This document shows, piece after piece, positions 44,135 to 53,136 of a DNA stretch of 64,000 nucleotides (positions are counted from its first letter, which is position 1; each line of letters starts with the position of its first letter). The position numbers were made by a program, and so were the translations under genes. The DNA is from Streptomyces sp. WMMC940. GTDB lineage: Bacteria > Actinomycetota > Actinomycetes > Streptomycetales > Streptomycetaceae. The notes beneath the pieces were generated by a model that did no database searches, was not told the origin of the DNA, and worked only from the letters and a program-made list of their open reading frames with translations. The stretch spans positions 3,619,001 to 3,683,000 of the forward strand of contig NZ_JAPZBC010000001.1 in the NCBI RefSeq assembly GCF_027460265.1. Reading direction: 5' to 3'.

Positions 44135-45448
44135 ATGAGCAGCCGTGCAGCCTCCCCGTCACACGCCGCCTTCGACCGCGGCCACACCGAGGACATGATG
44201 TCCTTCCTGACGGCGAGCCCCTCGCCCTACCACGCCGTGGCGAACGCCGCCGAGCGGCTGGACAAGGCCGGATTCCGGCAGGTCGAGGAGACCGACGCCT
44301 GGGACGGGACCAGCGGCGGCAAGTACGTGCTCCGGGGCGGCGCGATCATCGCCTGGTACGTGCCGGAGGGCGCACCGGCCCACACCCCCTTCCGCATCGT
44401 CGGCGCCCACACCGACTCCCCCAACCTCCGAGTCAAGCCCGAGCCGGACATGGGAGCGCACGGCTGGCGGCAGATCGCCGTGGAGATCTACGGCGGACCG
44501 CTGCTCAACTCCTGGCTCGACCGCGACCTCGGCCTCGCCGGCCGGCTCACGCTGCGGGACGGCTCCACCCGCCTGGTCAACGTCGACCGCCCCCTGCTGC
44601 GCGTGCCCCAGCTCGCCATCCACATGGACCGCTCGATCTACGAGAAGGGGCTGCAGCTCGACAAGCAGAAGCACATGCAGCCCATCTGGGGCCTCGGCGA
44701 CACCGTCAGGGAGGGCGACCTGATCTCCTTCCTGGAGGAGGAGAGCGGACTCGCGCCCGGCGAGGTCACCGGCTGGGACCTGATGACCCACGCCCTGGAG
44801 GCCCCCGCGTTCCTCGGCCGCCACCGCGAACTCGTCGCCGGTCCACGGATGGACAACCTCCTCTCCGTGCACGCCGGCACCGCGGCGCTCGCCGCCGTCT
44901 CCGGCCGGGACGGTCTGGCGTACATCCCCGTCCTCGCCGCCTTCGACCACGAGGAGAACGGCTCCCAGGCCGACACCGGCGCCGACGGCCCTCTCCTCGG
45001 ATCGGTGCTGGAGCGCTCGGTGTTCGCCCGGGGTGGCACCTACGAGGACCGCGCCCGGGCCTTCGCCGGCACGGTCTGCCTCTCCTCCGACACCGGCCAC
45101 GCCGTGCACCCCAACTACGCGGAGCGCCACGACCCCACGCACCACCCCCGCCCCAACCGTGGCCCCATCCTGAAGGTCAACGTCAACCAGCGGTACGCGA
45201 CGGACGGCAGCGGCCGGGCCGTGTTCGCCGCCGCCTGCGAACGCGCCGGCGTGGAGTGGCAGACGTTCGTCTCCAACAACGCGATGCCGTGCGGCACCAC
45301 GATCGGGCCGATCACCGCCGCCCGCCACGGGATCCGCACCGTCGACATCGGCGTCGCGATCCTCTCGATGCACAGCGCCCGCGAACTCTGCGGCGCGGAC
45401 GACCCGTACCTGCTGGCCAACGCACTGCTGGCGTTCCTCGAAGGCTGA
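44135..45448 (+). CDS. M18 family aminopeptidase
   Basis: This 437-residue metalloprotease removes N-terminal, probably acidic, residues from peptides in the cytosol. Metal and catalytic positions are seen in RIVGAHTDSPNLRVKP (His, near 90), FDHEENGSQAD (Glu pair, near 270) and ILSMHSARELCG near the C-terminus (His, about 413). PHPRPNRGP-like and VSNNAMPCGTTIGP segments are typical of M18. The ATG at 44135 follows AAGG; a GTG three codons earlier is possible. It is monocistronic as far as can be seen. Confidence 0.93.
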   Translation: MSSRAASPSHAAFDRGHTEDMMSFLTASPSPYHAVANAAERLDKAGFRQVEETDAWDGTSGGKYVLRGGAIIAWYVPEGAPAHTPFRIVGAHTDSPNLRVKPEPDMGAHGWRQIAVEIYGGPLLNSWLDRDLGLAGRLTLRDGSTRLVNVDRPLLRVPQLAIHMDRSIYEKGLQLDKQKHMQPIWGLGDTVREGDLISFLEEESGLAPGEVTGWDLMTHALEAPAFLGRHRELVAGPRMDNLLSVHAGTAALAAVSGRDGLAYIPVLAAFDHEENGSQADTGADGPLLGSVLERSVFARGGTYEDRARAFAGTVCLSSDTGHAVHPNYAERHDPTHHPRPNRGPILKVNVNQRYATDGSGRAVFAAACERAGVEWQTFVSNNAMPCGTTIGPITAARHGIRTVDIGVAILSMHSARELCGADDPYLLANALLAFLEG

Positions 45449-45560
45449 CCCCGCGCGGCCCTTCCGCCGGGTGCCGCGCGGACGTCGTGCCGGCTTTCCC
45501 GCGTAGGTGTCGCCCGCCGGGGTACCCGGAGGTCCTACATCGACACAGGAGGCGGAGATC

Positions 45561-45791
45561 ATGGGCCTGGGAGGCTGCATCCTGCTGATCGGCGCGGGGG
45601 CGATACTCACCTTCGCGACCGACTGGCAGACCGAGAGCGTCAACCTCGACCTGGTCGGGCTGATCATGATGGCGGTCGGCATCATCGGCGTCGCCACCTT
45701 CACGAGCATCGCGCGCCGCCGCCGGGCGGTCGTCCCCCCGGTCGCCCCGACCGTGGTGGAGGAGCCCCGGCACAGCGGCTACGAGCGCTGA
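45561..45791 (+). CDS. DUF6458-like small membrane protein
   Basis: This 76-residue protein has two membrane helices (GGCILLIGAGAILTFAT and LDLVGLIMMAVGIIGVATFT) separated by DWQTESVN, then a basic patch (ARRRRAVV) and a Pro-rich tail. This is the DUF6458 pattern, a widespread actinobacterial protein of unknown role. AGGAGG eight bases before the ATG at 45561 sets the start. A bidirectional hairpin follows at 45886-45916. Confidence 0.82.
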   Translation: MGLGGCILLIGAGAILTFATDWQTESVNLDLVGLIMMAVGIIGVATFTSIARRRRAVVPPVAPTVVEEPRHSGYER

Positions 45792-45885
45792 CGCGCCGAC
45801 GGCCCGATCCGGTCGGCGGCGGCACGCCCGGCGCCGACCACGCCCCGGGGCCGGTGTCCGTCGGCATCCGCCGGCGCCGACATCC

Positions 45886-45916
45886 GCGGAACACCGTGCC
45901 GGGCACGGTGTTCCGC
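45886..45916. terminator. bidirectional terminator hairpin
   Basis: Perfect 15-base arms (GCGGAACACCGTGCC and its complement) flank a single G between the convergent DUF6458 and NHL-thioredoxin genes. Confidence 0.8.
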
Positions 45917-46032
45917 ATGGTTCTCCTGGGACGGGGAACGGCCCTCGTGCACCGTCGCGGTCCGTCCCGGAAGAAGCGCGCCGCCGTACCCGACGCGGCG
46001 ACCGCCGTCGTCGTCACGCTCGCCGGGAACGG

Positions 46033-47826
46033 CTACGCGTCGTCCATGCCCGCGAGCACCAGCGGCAGCCGGGCCACCCCGTCCCGCGTCACCCGGACCG
46101 GAACACCCCAGTCCTGCTGGTGCACATGGCACGCCGGGTACGGGTTCGCGGGATCGTCGTCGCACGAGGCCGCCATCGCCGACACATGCAGCACGCCCTC
46201 CGTCACCGCCGGATTCAGCTCCAGCTCCCGGCAGAGGTCGGTGCCCGCGCCCTCGCCCCCGGCCAGCAGCTCCGGCGGGGTCGACGACACCAGCAGCCGG
46301 GTCGACGGGCCGTAACGGGTGTCGAGCTTCTGCCCCTCGGGAGCCTGGAAGACCACGTCGAGCCGCAGCGCCCCCGGCGCCACCTCGGTGGCCGCACGCT
46401 GCGTGCGGTGCGCCACGGCCTCGACGCGGACCGCCTCCTCGGGCAGCCGCAGCCGCGTCAGCCGGTGCCGCGCCGACTCCACGACGACGATCTCCTCGCC
46501 GTCCAGGACCGCGCCGGACGGCTCGCGCAGATCGGTCGCGAGAGTCGTCACCTCGTCCGTCGCCGGGTCGTAGCGGCGGAGGGCGTGGTTGTACGTGTCG
46601 GACACCGCCACCGAGCCGTCCGGCAGCGCGGTGACGCCCAACGGGTGCTGGAGCAGGGCCTGTTCGGCGGCCCCGTCGCGGTGGCCGAAGTCGAAGAGGC
46701 CCGTGCCGACGGCGGTGCGCACGATGCCGTCGGTGCCGATCCAACGCAGCGCGGACGTCTCCGAGTCCGCGATCCACAGCCGGTCCCCGGCCGCGGCCAG
46801 CCCGGACGGCTGCGCGAACCACGCCTCGGCCGCCGGCCCGTCCACCAGGCCCTCGTTGGTCGTGCCCGCGGCGACCCCGACCGTGCCGGTCTCCGGGTCG
46901 TACGTCCACAGCTGGTGGACGCCGGCCATCGCGATCCACACCTTGCCCTGCCACCAGGCCACGTCCCACGGCGAGGACAGGTCCACCTCCAGCGCCGGCC
47001 CCGACGTCGGCGACCCCTGCCACCACTGCCGCCCCGTCCCCGCGACCCGCTCGATCACGCCGGTCCCGGGGTCGAACGTCCGCAGCGCGTGGTTCACGGT
47101 GTCGGCGACGACCACCTTCCCCGACGGCAGCAGCGCGAGCCCCTGCGGCTCCCGGAAGTCGCCGTCGCCGATCCGGCGTACGACGGTCTCCCCGTCCGCC
47201 TCCAGCTCGACGAGCTGGTGCCGCGTCGAGTCGGAGACCAGGAAGCGCCCGGAGGGCAGCCGCACGGCCTTCCCCGGGAAACGCAGATCCGTGGCGACCG
47301 GCTCCGGCGGCACGTACGGCCCGTCCCCGCGCCGCAGCGTCCCCTTCGCCTCGTGCTCGATCTCCAACTGCTCCACGAGGCGCTCGATCGCGTGCGCGTG
47401 GCCCTCACCGGCGTGCTGGGCGACGACGTACCCCTCGGGATCGATCACCACGAGCGTGGGCCAGGCCCGTACCGCGTACTGCTTCCAGGTCGCGAGCTCG
47501 GGGTCGTCGAGGACGGGGTGGTGCACCTCGTACCGCTCGACGGCGTCGACGACGGCCCGGTGCTCGGCCTCGTGAGCGAACTTCGGCGAGTGGACACCGA
47601 TGATCACCGTGGTGTCGCGGTGCTTCTCCTCGAGCTCGCGCAGCTCGTCCAGGACGTGCAGACAGTTGATGCAGCAGAACGTCCAAAAGTCGAGGATCAA
47701 TGTGCGACCTCGGACGTCGGCGAGCTTCAGATCCTTCCCACCGGTGTTGATCCAACCGCCCTTGCCGATCAGCTCGGGGGCACGGACACGGGCACGGCGG
47801 CGGGGCGCGGGGGCAGCGGCGTTCAT
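46033..47826 (-). CDS. NHL-repeat protein with N-terminal thioredoxin-like domain (NHLRC2-like)
   Basis: This 597-residue soluble protein has a thioredoxin/AhpC-like domain (about 15-160) with active-site segment DFWTFCCINCLHVLDELREL near residue 49, the CCxxC form seen in NHLRC2. An NHL beta-propeller follows (about 185-480), with repeats such as FREPQGLALLPSGKVVVADTVNHALR and HPLGVTALPDGSVAVSDTYNHALRRYD. The C-terminal beta domain (about 490-597) includes ELELNPAVTEGVLHV. It is a conserved putative redox protein; partners are unknown. The ATG at 47826 lacks a strong ribosome site. Confidence 0.88.
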   Translation of the reverse strand: MNAAAPAPRRRARVRAPELIGKGGWINTGGKDLKLADVRGRTLILDFWTFCCINCLHVLDELRELEEKHRDTTVIIGVHSPKFAHEAEHRAVVDAVERYEVHHPVLDDPELATWKQYAVRAWPTLVVIDPEGYVVAQHAGEGHAHAIERLVEQLEIEHEAKGTLRRGDGPYVPPEPVATDLRFPGKAVRLPSGRFLVSDSTRHQLVELEADGETVVRRIGDGDFREPQGLALLPSGKVVVADTVNHALRTFDPGTGVIERVAGTGRQWWQGSPTSGPALEVDLSSPWDVAWWQGKVWIAMAGVHQLWTYDPETGTVGVAAGTTNEGLVDGPAAEAWFAQPSGLAAAGDRLWIADSETSALRWIGTDGIVRTAVGTGLFDFGHRDGAAEQALLQHPLGVTALPDGSVAVSDTYNHALRRYDPATDEVTTLATDLREPSGAVLDGEEIVVVESARHRLTRLRLPEEAVRVEAVAHRTQRAATEVAPGALRLDVVFQAPEGQKLDTRYGPSTRLLVSSTPPELLAGGEGAGTDLCRELELNPAVTEGVLHVSAMAASCDDDPANPYPACHVHQQDWGVPVRVTRDGVARLPLVLAGMDDA

Positions 47827-47943
47827 GCGTTCAAGGGTGCCACTTGTGGAGTGACCGGCTCCGGCCGGTCCGGGGCAGGCCGGAGGGTGCCGCCCCTCCC
47901 GGAACGGCGGCCGCGGCGGGGCGGGAGGGACGGCTCCGGAGCG

Positions 47944-48747
47944 TCAGGCCCTGGGCCCCGCCGGCGGTGCCAGGCCCAGGCGGCGGTCCTTGAGGGCCGG
48001 GAACTGGTCACGGGTCGCGGCGGGCTTCTTCGGGTCGAGGTCGGCCGTGAGGACCTCCTCCCCGCCGCCCGCCTCGGCGAGGACCTCGCCCCAGGGGTCG
48101 ACGACGATGCTGTGGCCCGCCTGCTCCGTGCCCGCGTGGGTACCGGCGGTGCCGCAGGCGAGGACGTACGCCTGGTTCTCGACCGCCCGGGCCCGCGCCA
48201 GGAGGGACCAGTGGGCACGGCGCCGCTCCGGCCAGCCGGCGGGGACGACCAGGACGTCGGCGCCGGCGTCGACCAGGCCGCGGAAGAGCTCGGGGAAGCG
48301 CAGGTCGTAGCAGGTGCCGAGGCCGAGGGTGACCTCGGGGAGCCGTACCGTCACCAGGTCCTCGCCCGCGGCCATCATCACGGCCTCGCCCGTGTCGAAC
48401 CCGAAGCGGTGGATCTTCCGGTAGACCCCCGCGAGGCGGCCCTCGGGGGAGAGGACGAGCGCGGTGTTGAAGAGGCGCCCGTCGGGGGCCCGTTCGACGA
48501 CGGACCCGGCGTGCAGCCAGACGCCCGCGTCGGCGGCCGCCTGCGCCATGACCTGGCGCGTGGGTCCGTCCAGCGTCTCGGCCTCAGCCTCGAAGGACTC
48601 GTACGCGAAGGCCCCTACGGGCCAGAGTTCGGGGAGGACGACGAGGTCGGATCCGCGCTGCTCCCGGACCAGTTCGGCCGCTCGGCTGCGGCGTGAATCC
48701 ACCGATTCGTCCCGGTCTACTGCGATCTGGATGAGTGAGGCGCGCAC
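47944..48747 (-). CDS. carbon-nitrogen hydrolase (nitrilase superfamily, omega-amidase-like)
   Basis: This 267-residue cytosolic amidase has the catalytic triad in its standard places: Glu in VVLPELWPVG (about 42), Lys in GVYRKIHRFG (about 111) and Cys in LGLGTCYDLRFPELFR (about 145). The IQIAVDRDESVD start and VVPAGWPERRRAHW near 169 fit the Nit2/omega-amidase branch, which hydrolyses short omega-amides such as deaminated glutathione or alpha-ketoglutaramate. Substrate assignment is inference. The GTG at 48747 starts directly at the domain. It diverges from the MDMPI gene, with about 165 bases between them. Confidence 0.88.
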   Translation of the reverse strand: MRASLIQIAVDRDESVDSRRSRAAELVREQRGSDLVVLPELWPVGAFAYESFEAEAETLDGPTRQVMAQAAADAGVWLHAGSVVERAPDGRLFNTALVLSPEGRLAGVYRKIHRFGFDTGEAVMMAAGEDLVTVRLPEVTLGLGTCYDLRFPELFRGLVDAGADVLVVPAGWPERRRAHWSLLARARAVENQAYVLACGTAGTHAGTEQAGHSIVVDPWGEVLAEAGGGEEVLTADLDPKKPAATRDQFPALKDRRLGLAPPAGPRA

Positions 48748-48912
48748 ACTACCACCGTCCTGGCATTCGAGCCGTCAACACGGGCCTACGATCGTCACAC
48801 GAAAGCACTGCCGGGGTGCCCAAGGGCAGCGTACTGTTCTCTCCCGGGGGTCACCCCCAGGACCCCCGGCAGCCGCCTGCACCCAGCCCGCGCACGACCG
48901 CCGAGGGGTTCC

Positions 48913-49737
48913 GTGACCGTCCATCCCAGTCTCCAGACCTACGCCGACGCCTGGGCCCACTCCGTCGAAGCCATATCCGAGCTGGTGCAGCCGCTCGCCG
49001 AGGGCGACTGGAACCGTGCGACGCCGTGCCCCGGCTGGTCGGTGCGCGACATCGTGTCGCACGTGATCGGCATGGAGTGCGAGATGCTCGGTGATCCCCG
49101 GCCGATCCACACACTGCCGCGCGATCTCTACCATGTCCGCAGCGAGTTCGCCCGCTACATGGAGATGCAGGTCGATGTGCGCCGCCACCATACGGCTCCG
49201 GAGATGACCTCCGAGCTCGAGTACACGATCATCCGGCGGAACCGGCAGTTGCGGAACGAGAACCGTGCGCCCGACACGATGGTGCGCGCCCCGCTGGGCG
49301 CGGAGCAGACGCTGGAACTGGCCTACCGTATGCGGGCGTTCGACATCTGGGTGCACGAACAGGACCTGCGCGCCGCGCTGAACAGGCCGGGCAACCTCGA
49401 CTCCCCCGGCGCACTCGTCGCCCGCGACAACTTCCTCGCGGTGCTGCCGAGGGTCGTCGCCAAGGACGCCGGCGCCCCGCCGCATTCGGCGGTGGTCTTC
49501 GACGTGCACGGTCCGGTGGAGTTCCTGCGGACGGTGCGGGTCGACGCGGACGGACGCGGCACCATCGACGGCGCGCCCTCGCTGGGCCCGGCCGCGACGC
49601 TGGCGCTGGACTGGGAGACGTACGTCCGGCTGGCGGCGGGCCGGGTCAGGCCCGCGGCCGTCGCCGACCGGATCAAGATCGAGGGGGACGCCGACCTCGC
49701 GTGGGCGATCCTGGACTCGTTCGCGGTGACGCCCTAG
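48913..49737 (+). CDS. maleylpyruvate isomerase family mycothiol-dependent protein
   Basis: This 274-residue protein has the DinB-like four-helix MDMPI N-terminal domain (about 8-165), with SVEAISELVQPLAEGDWNRATPCPGWSVRDIVSHVIGME and AFDIWVHEQDLRAAL. A C-terminal alpha/beta domain follows (VFDVHGPVEFLRTVRVDADG). Such proteins use mycothiol as cofactor and bind a divalent metal via His residues. The family name comes from one isomerase, and most members have unknown substrates. The GTG at 48913 starts it. Confidence 0.87.
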   Translation: MTVHPSLQTYADAWAHSVEAISELVQPLAEGDWNRATPCPGWSVRDIVSHVIGMECEMLGDPRPIHTLPRDLYHVRSEFARYMEMQVDVRRHHTAPEMTSELEYTIIRRNRQLRNENRAPDTMVRAPLGAEQTLELAYRMRAFDIWVHEQDLRAALNRPGNLDSPGALVARDNFLAVLPRVVAKDAGAPPHSAVVFDVHGPVEFLRTVRVDADGRGTIDGAPSLGPAATLALDWETYVRLAAGRVRPAAVADRIKIEGDADLAWAILDSFAVTP

Positions 49738-49764
49738 CGGGTGGTGTTCCCGGGCCCGCCGTGC

Positions 49765-49832
49765 CCGGGCCGCCGTTCGGCGGTGCCCCGGGCAGCCGTG
49801 ACCGGTGACCGGGCCGCCGTTCGGCGGTGCCC
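49765..49832. repeat. duplicated hairpin between convergent genes (terminator-like)
   Basis: Two copies of a 24-base sequence containing the inverted repeat CCGCCG-TT-CGGCGG occur at 49765-49788 and 49809-49832. They lie between the MDMPI and MFS genes and could act as a tandem terminator for both directions. Confidence 0.6.
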
Positions 49833-49887
49833 GTCGCGGGGCGCCTTGGACGGCGGGTCGCGCACGCCCCGGCGTGACCACTGCGCC

Positions 49888-51186
49888 TCACACCGGGACG
49901 TGCACCGCCTCGACCCGGCTCGACACCAGCCGCTCCCGCTCCCGTCGCACCGTGCGCGCCCGCAGTCTCAGGATCTGCGTCACGCCCAGCGCCTCGAGGA
50001 CGAAGACGGAGGAGAACGCGATCCGGTAGTCGCCGCCGGTCGCGTCCAGCAGTACGCCCACCGCCAGCAGCGTGGTCATGGAGGCCACGAAACCGCCCAT
50101 GTTGACGATGCCGGACGCCGTCCCCTGGCGTTCCGGCGGATTGGCGGGCCGGGCGAAGTCGAAGCCGATCATCGACGCGGGTCCGCATGCGCCGAGGACC
50201 GCGCACAGGGTGATGAGCAGCCACATCGGGGCCGGGCCGGGGTGGGCGAGGACGGCGGCCCACAGCGTGGCGGTCGCCCCGACCGTGCCGACGGCGAGCG
50301 GCGCCCGTGCGGCGTGGTGCCGGGCGATGACCTGGCCGTAGACCAGTCCCACCACCATGTTGGAGACGACCACGAGGGTGAGCAGCCCGCCCGCGGTCTC
50401 CCGGGGGAGCCGCTGGGCCTCGACGAGGAACGGCAGCCCCCACAGCAGCAGGAACACCATCGCGGGGAACTGGGTGGTGAAGTGCACCCACAACCCGAGA
50501 CGGGTACCGGGCTCGCGCCAGGAGAGGGCGATCTGCCGGCGGACGAAGGCCGCCCCGGCGTGCTCGGCGGGTGGCCGCTCCCAGCCCTCGGGGTGGTCCT
50601 TGAGGAAGAGGACGAGCAGGACGAGGACGACCGCTCCGGCCGCGGCGCTGCCCGCGAACGTCGCGGTCCAGCCGAGGCCGTCCAGCATCCGGGAGACCAC
50701 GATCGTGGAGACCAGGTTGCCCGCCATGCCGAACAGCGCCGCGACCTGGGCGACGAACGGTCCCCGCCGGGCGGGGAACCAGCGGGAGCCGAGTCGCAAC
50801 ACGCTGATGAAGGTCATCGCGTCGCCGCAGCCGAGGAGGGCGCGTGCGCCGAGGGCCGTGCCGTACGAGGGGGAGAGGGCGAAGCCGAGCTGTCCCGCGG
50901 TGAAGAGGACGACGCCGATGGTCAGCACCTTCTTGGTGCCGAGCCGGTCGACCATGAGGCCGACGGGTATCTGCATGCCGGCGTAGACGAGCAGTTGGAG
51001 TATGGAGAAGGTCGACAGCGCGGACGCGTTGACGTCGAAGCGGTCGGCGGCGTCGAGTCCGGCGACGCCCAGCGACGTACGGAAGATGACGGCGACGAAG
51101 TAGACGGCGACGCCGATGCCCCAGACGAGGGCGGCCCGGCGTCCGCCCGGGGGATCGCCGGGCAGTGCGGCGGACTCCCGGCTCAT
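49888..51186 (-). CDS. MFS transporter
   Basis: This 432-residue permease has 12 membrane helices. The loop 2-3 signature reads GLMVDRLGTKKVLTIGV near residue 78, and GSRWFPARRGPFVAQVAALFGMAGNLV near 135 is typical of the anion:cation/organophosphate-like or ACS-type MFS group. Substrate is unknown. The start ATG overlaps the GntR gene stop (ATGA), so regulator and transporter are co-expressed; the regulator probably senses the transported compound or a metabolite of it. Confidence 0.9.
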   Translation of the reverse strand: MSRESAALPGDPPGGRRAALVWGIGVAVYFVAVIFRTSLGVAGLDAADRFDVNASALSTFSILQLLVYAGMQIPVGLMVDRLGTKKVLTIGVVLFTAGQLGFALSPSYGTALGARALLGCGDAMTFISVLRLGSRWFPARRGPFVAQVAALFGMAGNLVSTIVVSRMLDGLGWTATFAGSAAAGAVVLVLLVLFLKDHPEGWERPPAEHAGAAFVRRQIALSWREPGTRLGLWVHFTTQFPAMVFLLLWGLPFLVEAQRLPRETAGGLLTLVVVSNMVVGLVYGQVIARHHAARAPLAVGTVGATATLWAAVLAHPGPAPMWLLITLCAVLGACGPASMIGFDFARPANPPERQGTASGIVNMGGFVASMTTLLAVGVLLDATGGDYRIAFSSVFVLEALGVTQILRLRARTVRRERERLVSSRVEAVHVPV

Positions 51187-51836
51187 CGCTCCTCACCCCG
51201 GACCAGCACCTTGACCCAGCCCAGGTGCTGGTGCACACAGGACGCGGCCCGCTCGGTGTCACCGGCCCTGATGGCGTCCAGCATCTCGGCGTGCTCGGCG
51301 ATGTTCTTGGCGATGCGGTCGGGGTGCGAGTGCATGACGGCGACCCCCATCCGCAGCTGGCGGTCGCGCAGCTGGTCGTAGAGGCGGGAGAGGATCTCGT
51401 TCCCGGCGTGCCGGACGATCTCCGCGTGGAAGCAGCGGTCGGTGACGGCCACCTCGGCGAGGTCGCCGGACTCGGCGCGCCGCTTCTGCTCCTCGAGCAG
51501 TTCCTCCAGGCGCTCGATCAGCCGGGGCGGGGCGGGTACGGCCCGGCGGACGGCGAACTCCTCGACCAGCAGCCGGGTTTCGACGACGTCGGCGATCTCC
51601 TGTGCGGAGACGGCGAGGACGAGCGCGCCCTTCTTCGGGTAGAGCTTGAGGAGCCCTTCCATCTCCAGCTTGAGGAGCGCCTCGCGGACGGGAGTGCGGG
51701 ACACCCCGACGGCCTCGGCGAGTTCGCCCTCGGTGAGGAGGGTGCCGCCCTCGTAGCGTCGTTCGAGGACGGCCTGCTTGATGTGGGTGTAGACGCGGTC
51801 GGCGGCGGGGGGCTGTTTCACGGGGGCGGCGGGCAT
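51183..51836 (-). CDS. GntR family regulator with FCD domain
   Basis: This 217-residue regulator has a winged helix at residues of about 8-75 (ADRVYTHIKQAVLERRYEGG ... LAEAVGVSRTPVREALLKLEMEGLL). The C-terminal FCD helical domain (about 85-210) has the metal ligands Asp in TDRCFHAEIVRHAGN and the later His residues (HSHPDRI, EHAEML). FCD regulators sense organic acids. It is co-expressed with the MFS transporter through an ATGA overlap. A GTG two codons upstream (51842) is an alternative start. Neither has a ribosome site, so the mRNA may be leaderless. Confidence 0.88.
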   Translation of the reverse strand: MPAAPVKQPPAADRVYTHIKQAVLERRYEGGTLLTEGELAEAVGVSRTPVREALLKLEMEGLLKLYPKKGALVLAVSAQEIADVVETRLLVEEFAVRRAVPAPPRLIERLEELLEEQKRRAESGDLAEVAVTDRCFHAEIVRHAGNEILSRLYDQLRDRQLRMGVAVMHSHPDRIAKNIAEHAEMLDAIRAGDTERAASCVHQHLGWVKVLVRGEER

Positions 51837-51848
51837 GCGCACAGCATA

Positions 51849-51867
51849 GATACAACAGGTGTGCATC
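51849..51867. promoter_or_regulatory. putative GntR autoregulatory operator
   Basis: GATACA and TGCATC form an inverted repeat (one mismatch) around a seven-base spacer. The site ends 13 bases before the gntR ATG at 51836, overlapping the expected promoter. The region is richer in A/T than its surroundings. Confidence 0.4.
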
Positions 51868-52055
51868 AGCTGCAGGTGTCCGCCATTCAGGACGGCGCGA
51901 CGGAGGGGACCGGACGCGCCGGCCGGAGCGTGCACCGGCCCGGGAAAAGGGTCGGGGCGACCTGGCCGAGACGCGTGCCACAGCCGTGCATCCATTCACG
52001 CCCCTCAGGTGTCTTATATCGGGATCGTTCTTTCTCCGGATCCCCAACTGACTGT

Positions 52056-52070
52056 GAAAGCCAGGCTTTC
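52056..52070 (+). promoter_or_regulatory. palindrome in the leader of the DD-carboxypeptidase gene
   Basis: GAAAGCC-A-GGCTTTC is a perfect inverted repeat 31 bases upstream of the TTG start, downstream of a possible TATATC -10 element (about 52015). It could be an operator or an mRNA leader hairpin. Confidence 0.4.
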
Positions 52071-52101
52071 GACGCATACGCGACTATTCGGAGCGTTTCC
52101 T

Positions 52102-53046
52102 TTGAAAACCAGCCACAAGGGCCTGCGCCGCGCCGCCACCGTCGCTCTCGCGGGTGGTCTGCTGCTGACGGCCTCGCCCCTGGCCGCCCCGGCACAGGCG
52201 GCCACGCCGATCCCGTCCATCACCGCCAAGGGCGGATTCCTGCTGGACCAGGCGGACGGCAAGCCCGTGTACGGCAAGGCCAACAACACGCGCCGCCAGA
52301 TGGCGAGCACGACGAAGCTGGTGACGGCCATCACGGTCCTCACCATCCCGGGCGTCGACCTGAACAAGAAGGTCACGGTCAAGGCGGAGTACCGCAACTA
52401 CGTCACCCGCGAGGGCGCCAGCACCGCGGACCTGCGCACCGGTGACAAGCTGACCGTCCGCCAGCTGCTGTCCGGGCTGATGCTGCCGTCCGGCTGCGAC
52501 GCCGCGTACGCCCTCGCCGACACCTTCGGCACGGGTACGACGACCTCGGCCCGCACGAAGTCCTTCATCGGCAAGATGAACGCCAAGGCCAAGCAGCTCG
52601 GTCTGGTCAACACCAAGTTCGACTCGTTCGACGGCATCTCCACGACCGGGAACAACTACACGACCCCTTGGGACCTGGCGAAGCTGGCCCGTCACGCGAT
52701 GAGCAGCTCCGTCTTCCGCGACGTCGTCAAGCCCACGTCGTACAAGGCCCCGGCCACGACCAGCACCGGCGGCACCCGCACCTACACCTGGTACAACACC
52801 AACAAGCTGCTGGGCTCCTACAACGGCGCCATCGGAGTGAAGACCGGCACGGGCACGGCGGCGGGCCCCTGCCTCGTCTTCGCCGCGACGCGCAACGGCA
52901 AGACCTACACCGGTGTCGTCCTGGCCTCGTCCACCGGCGACAACCGCTTCAAGGACGCGGCGAAGCTGCTCGACTTCGGCTTCGCCTCCACCAGCGCCCG
53001 CTCGATGGAGCTGCGTTCGCTCCCGGCCGGCGCCCAGCGCGACTGA
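52102..53046 (+). CDS. D-alanyl-D-alanine carboxypeptidase (serine peptidase S11)
   Basis: This 314-residue secreted penicillin-binding protein trims the terminal D-Ala of peptidoglycan stems. The Sec signal is MKTSHKGLRRAATVALAGG through APAQA. The catalytic motifs are SxxK in MASTTKLVT (near residue 69), then LMLPSGCDAAYALAD (near 131), where the usual SxN is Ser-Gly-Cys, and KTG in IGVKTGTGTAAG (near 250). The TTG start at 52102 is set by GGAG eight bases upstream; no ATG or GTG fits. There is no C-terminal anchor helix, so it is probably released or wall-associated. Confidence 0.88.
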   Translation: MKTSHKGLRRAATVALAGGLLLTASPLAAPAQAATPIPSITAKGGFLLDQADGKPVYGKANNTRRQMASTTKLVTAITVLTIPGVDLNKKVTVKAEYRNYVTREGASTADLRTGDKLTVRQLLSGLMLPSGCDAAYALADTFGTGTTTSARTKSFIGKMNAKAKQLGLVNTKFDSFDGISTTGNNYTTPWDLAKLARHAMSSSVFRDVVKPTSYKAPATTSTGGTRTYTWYNTNKLLGSYNGAIGVKTGTGTAAGPCLVFAATRNGKTYTGVVLASSTGDNRFKDAAKLLDFGFASTSARSMELRSLPAGAQRD

Positions 53047-53068
53047 TCGACGCGCTCACCGACCGACG

Positions 53069-53106
53069 GGAAGGTCCCGGGACGCGGCGGCGTCCCGGGA
53101 CCTTCC
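53069..53106. terminator. bidirectional terminator hairpin
   Basis: Perfect 17-base arms (GGAAGGTCCCGGGACGC and its complement) flank a four-base loop. It lies between the convergent DD-carboxypeptidase gene and the bkd operon and can serve both. Confidence 0.85.
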
Positions 53107-53136
53107 TCGTGCGGTGTCGCGTGGTGTACCGGCCGA

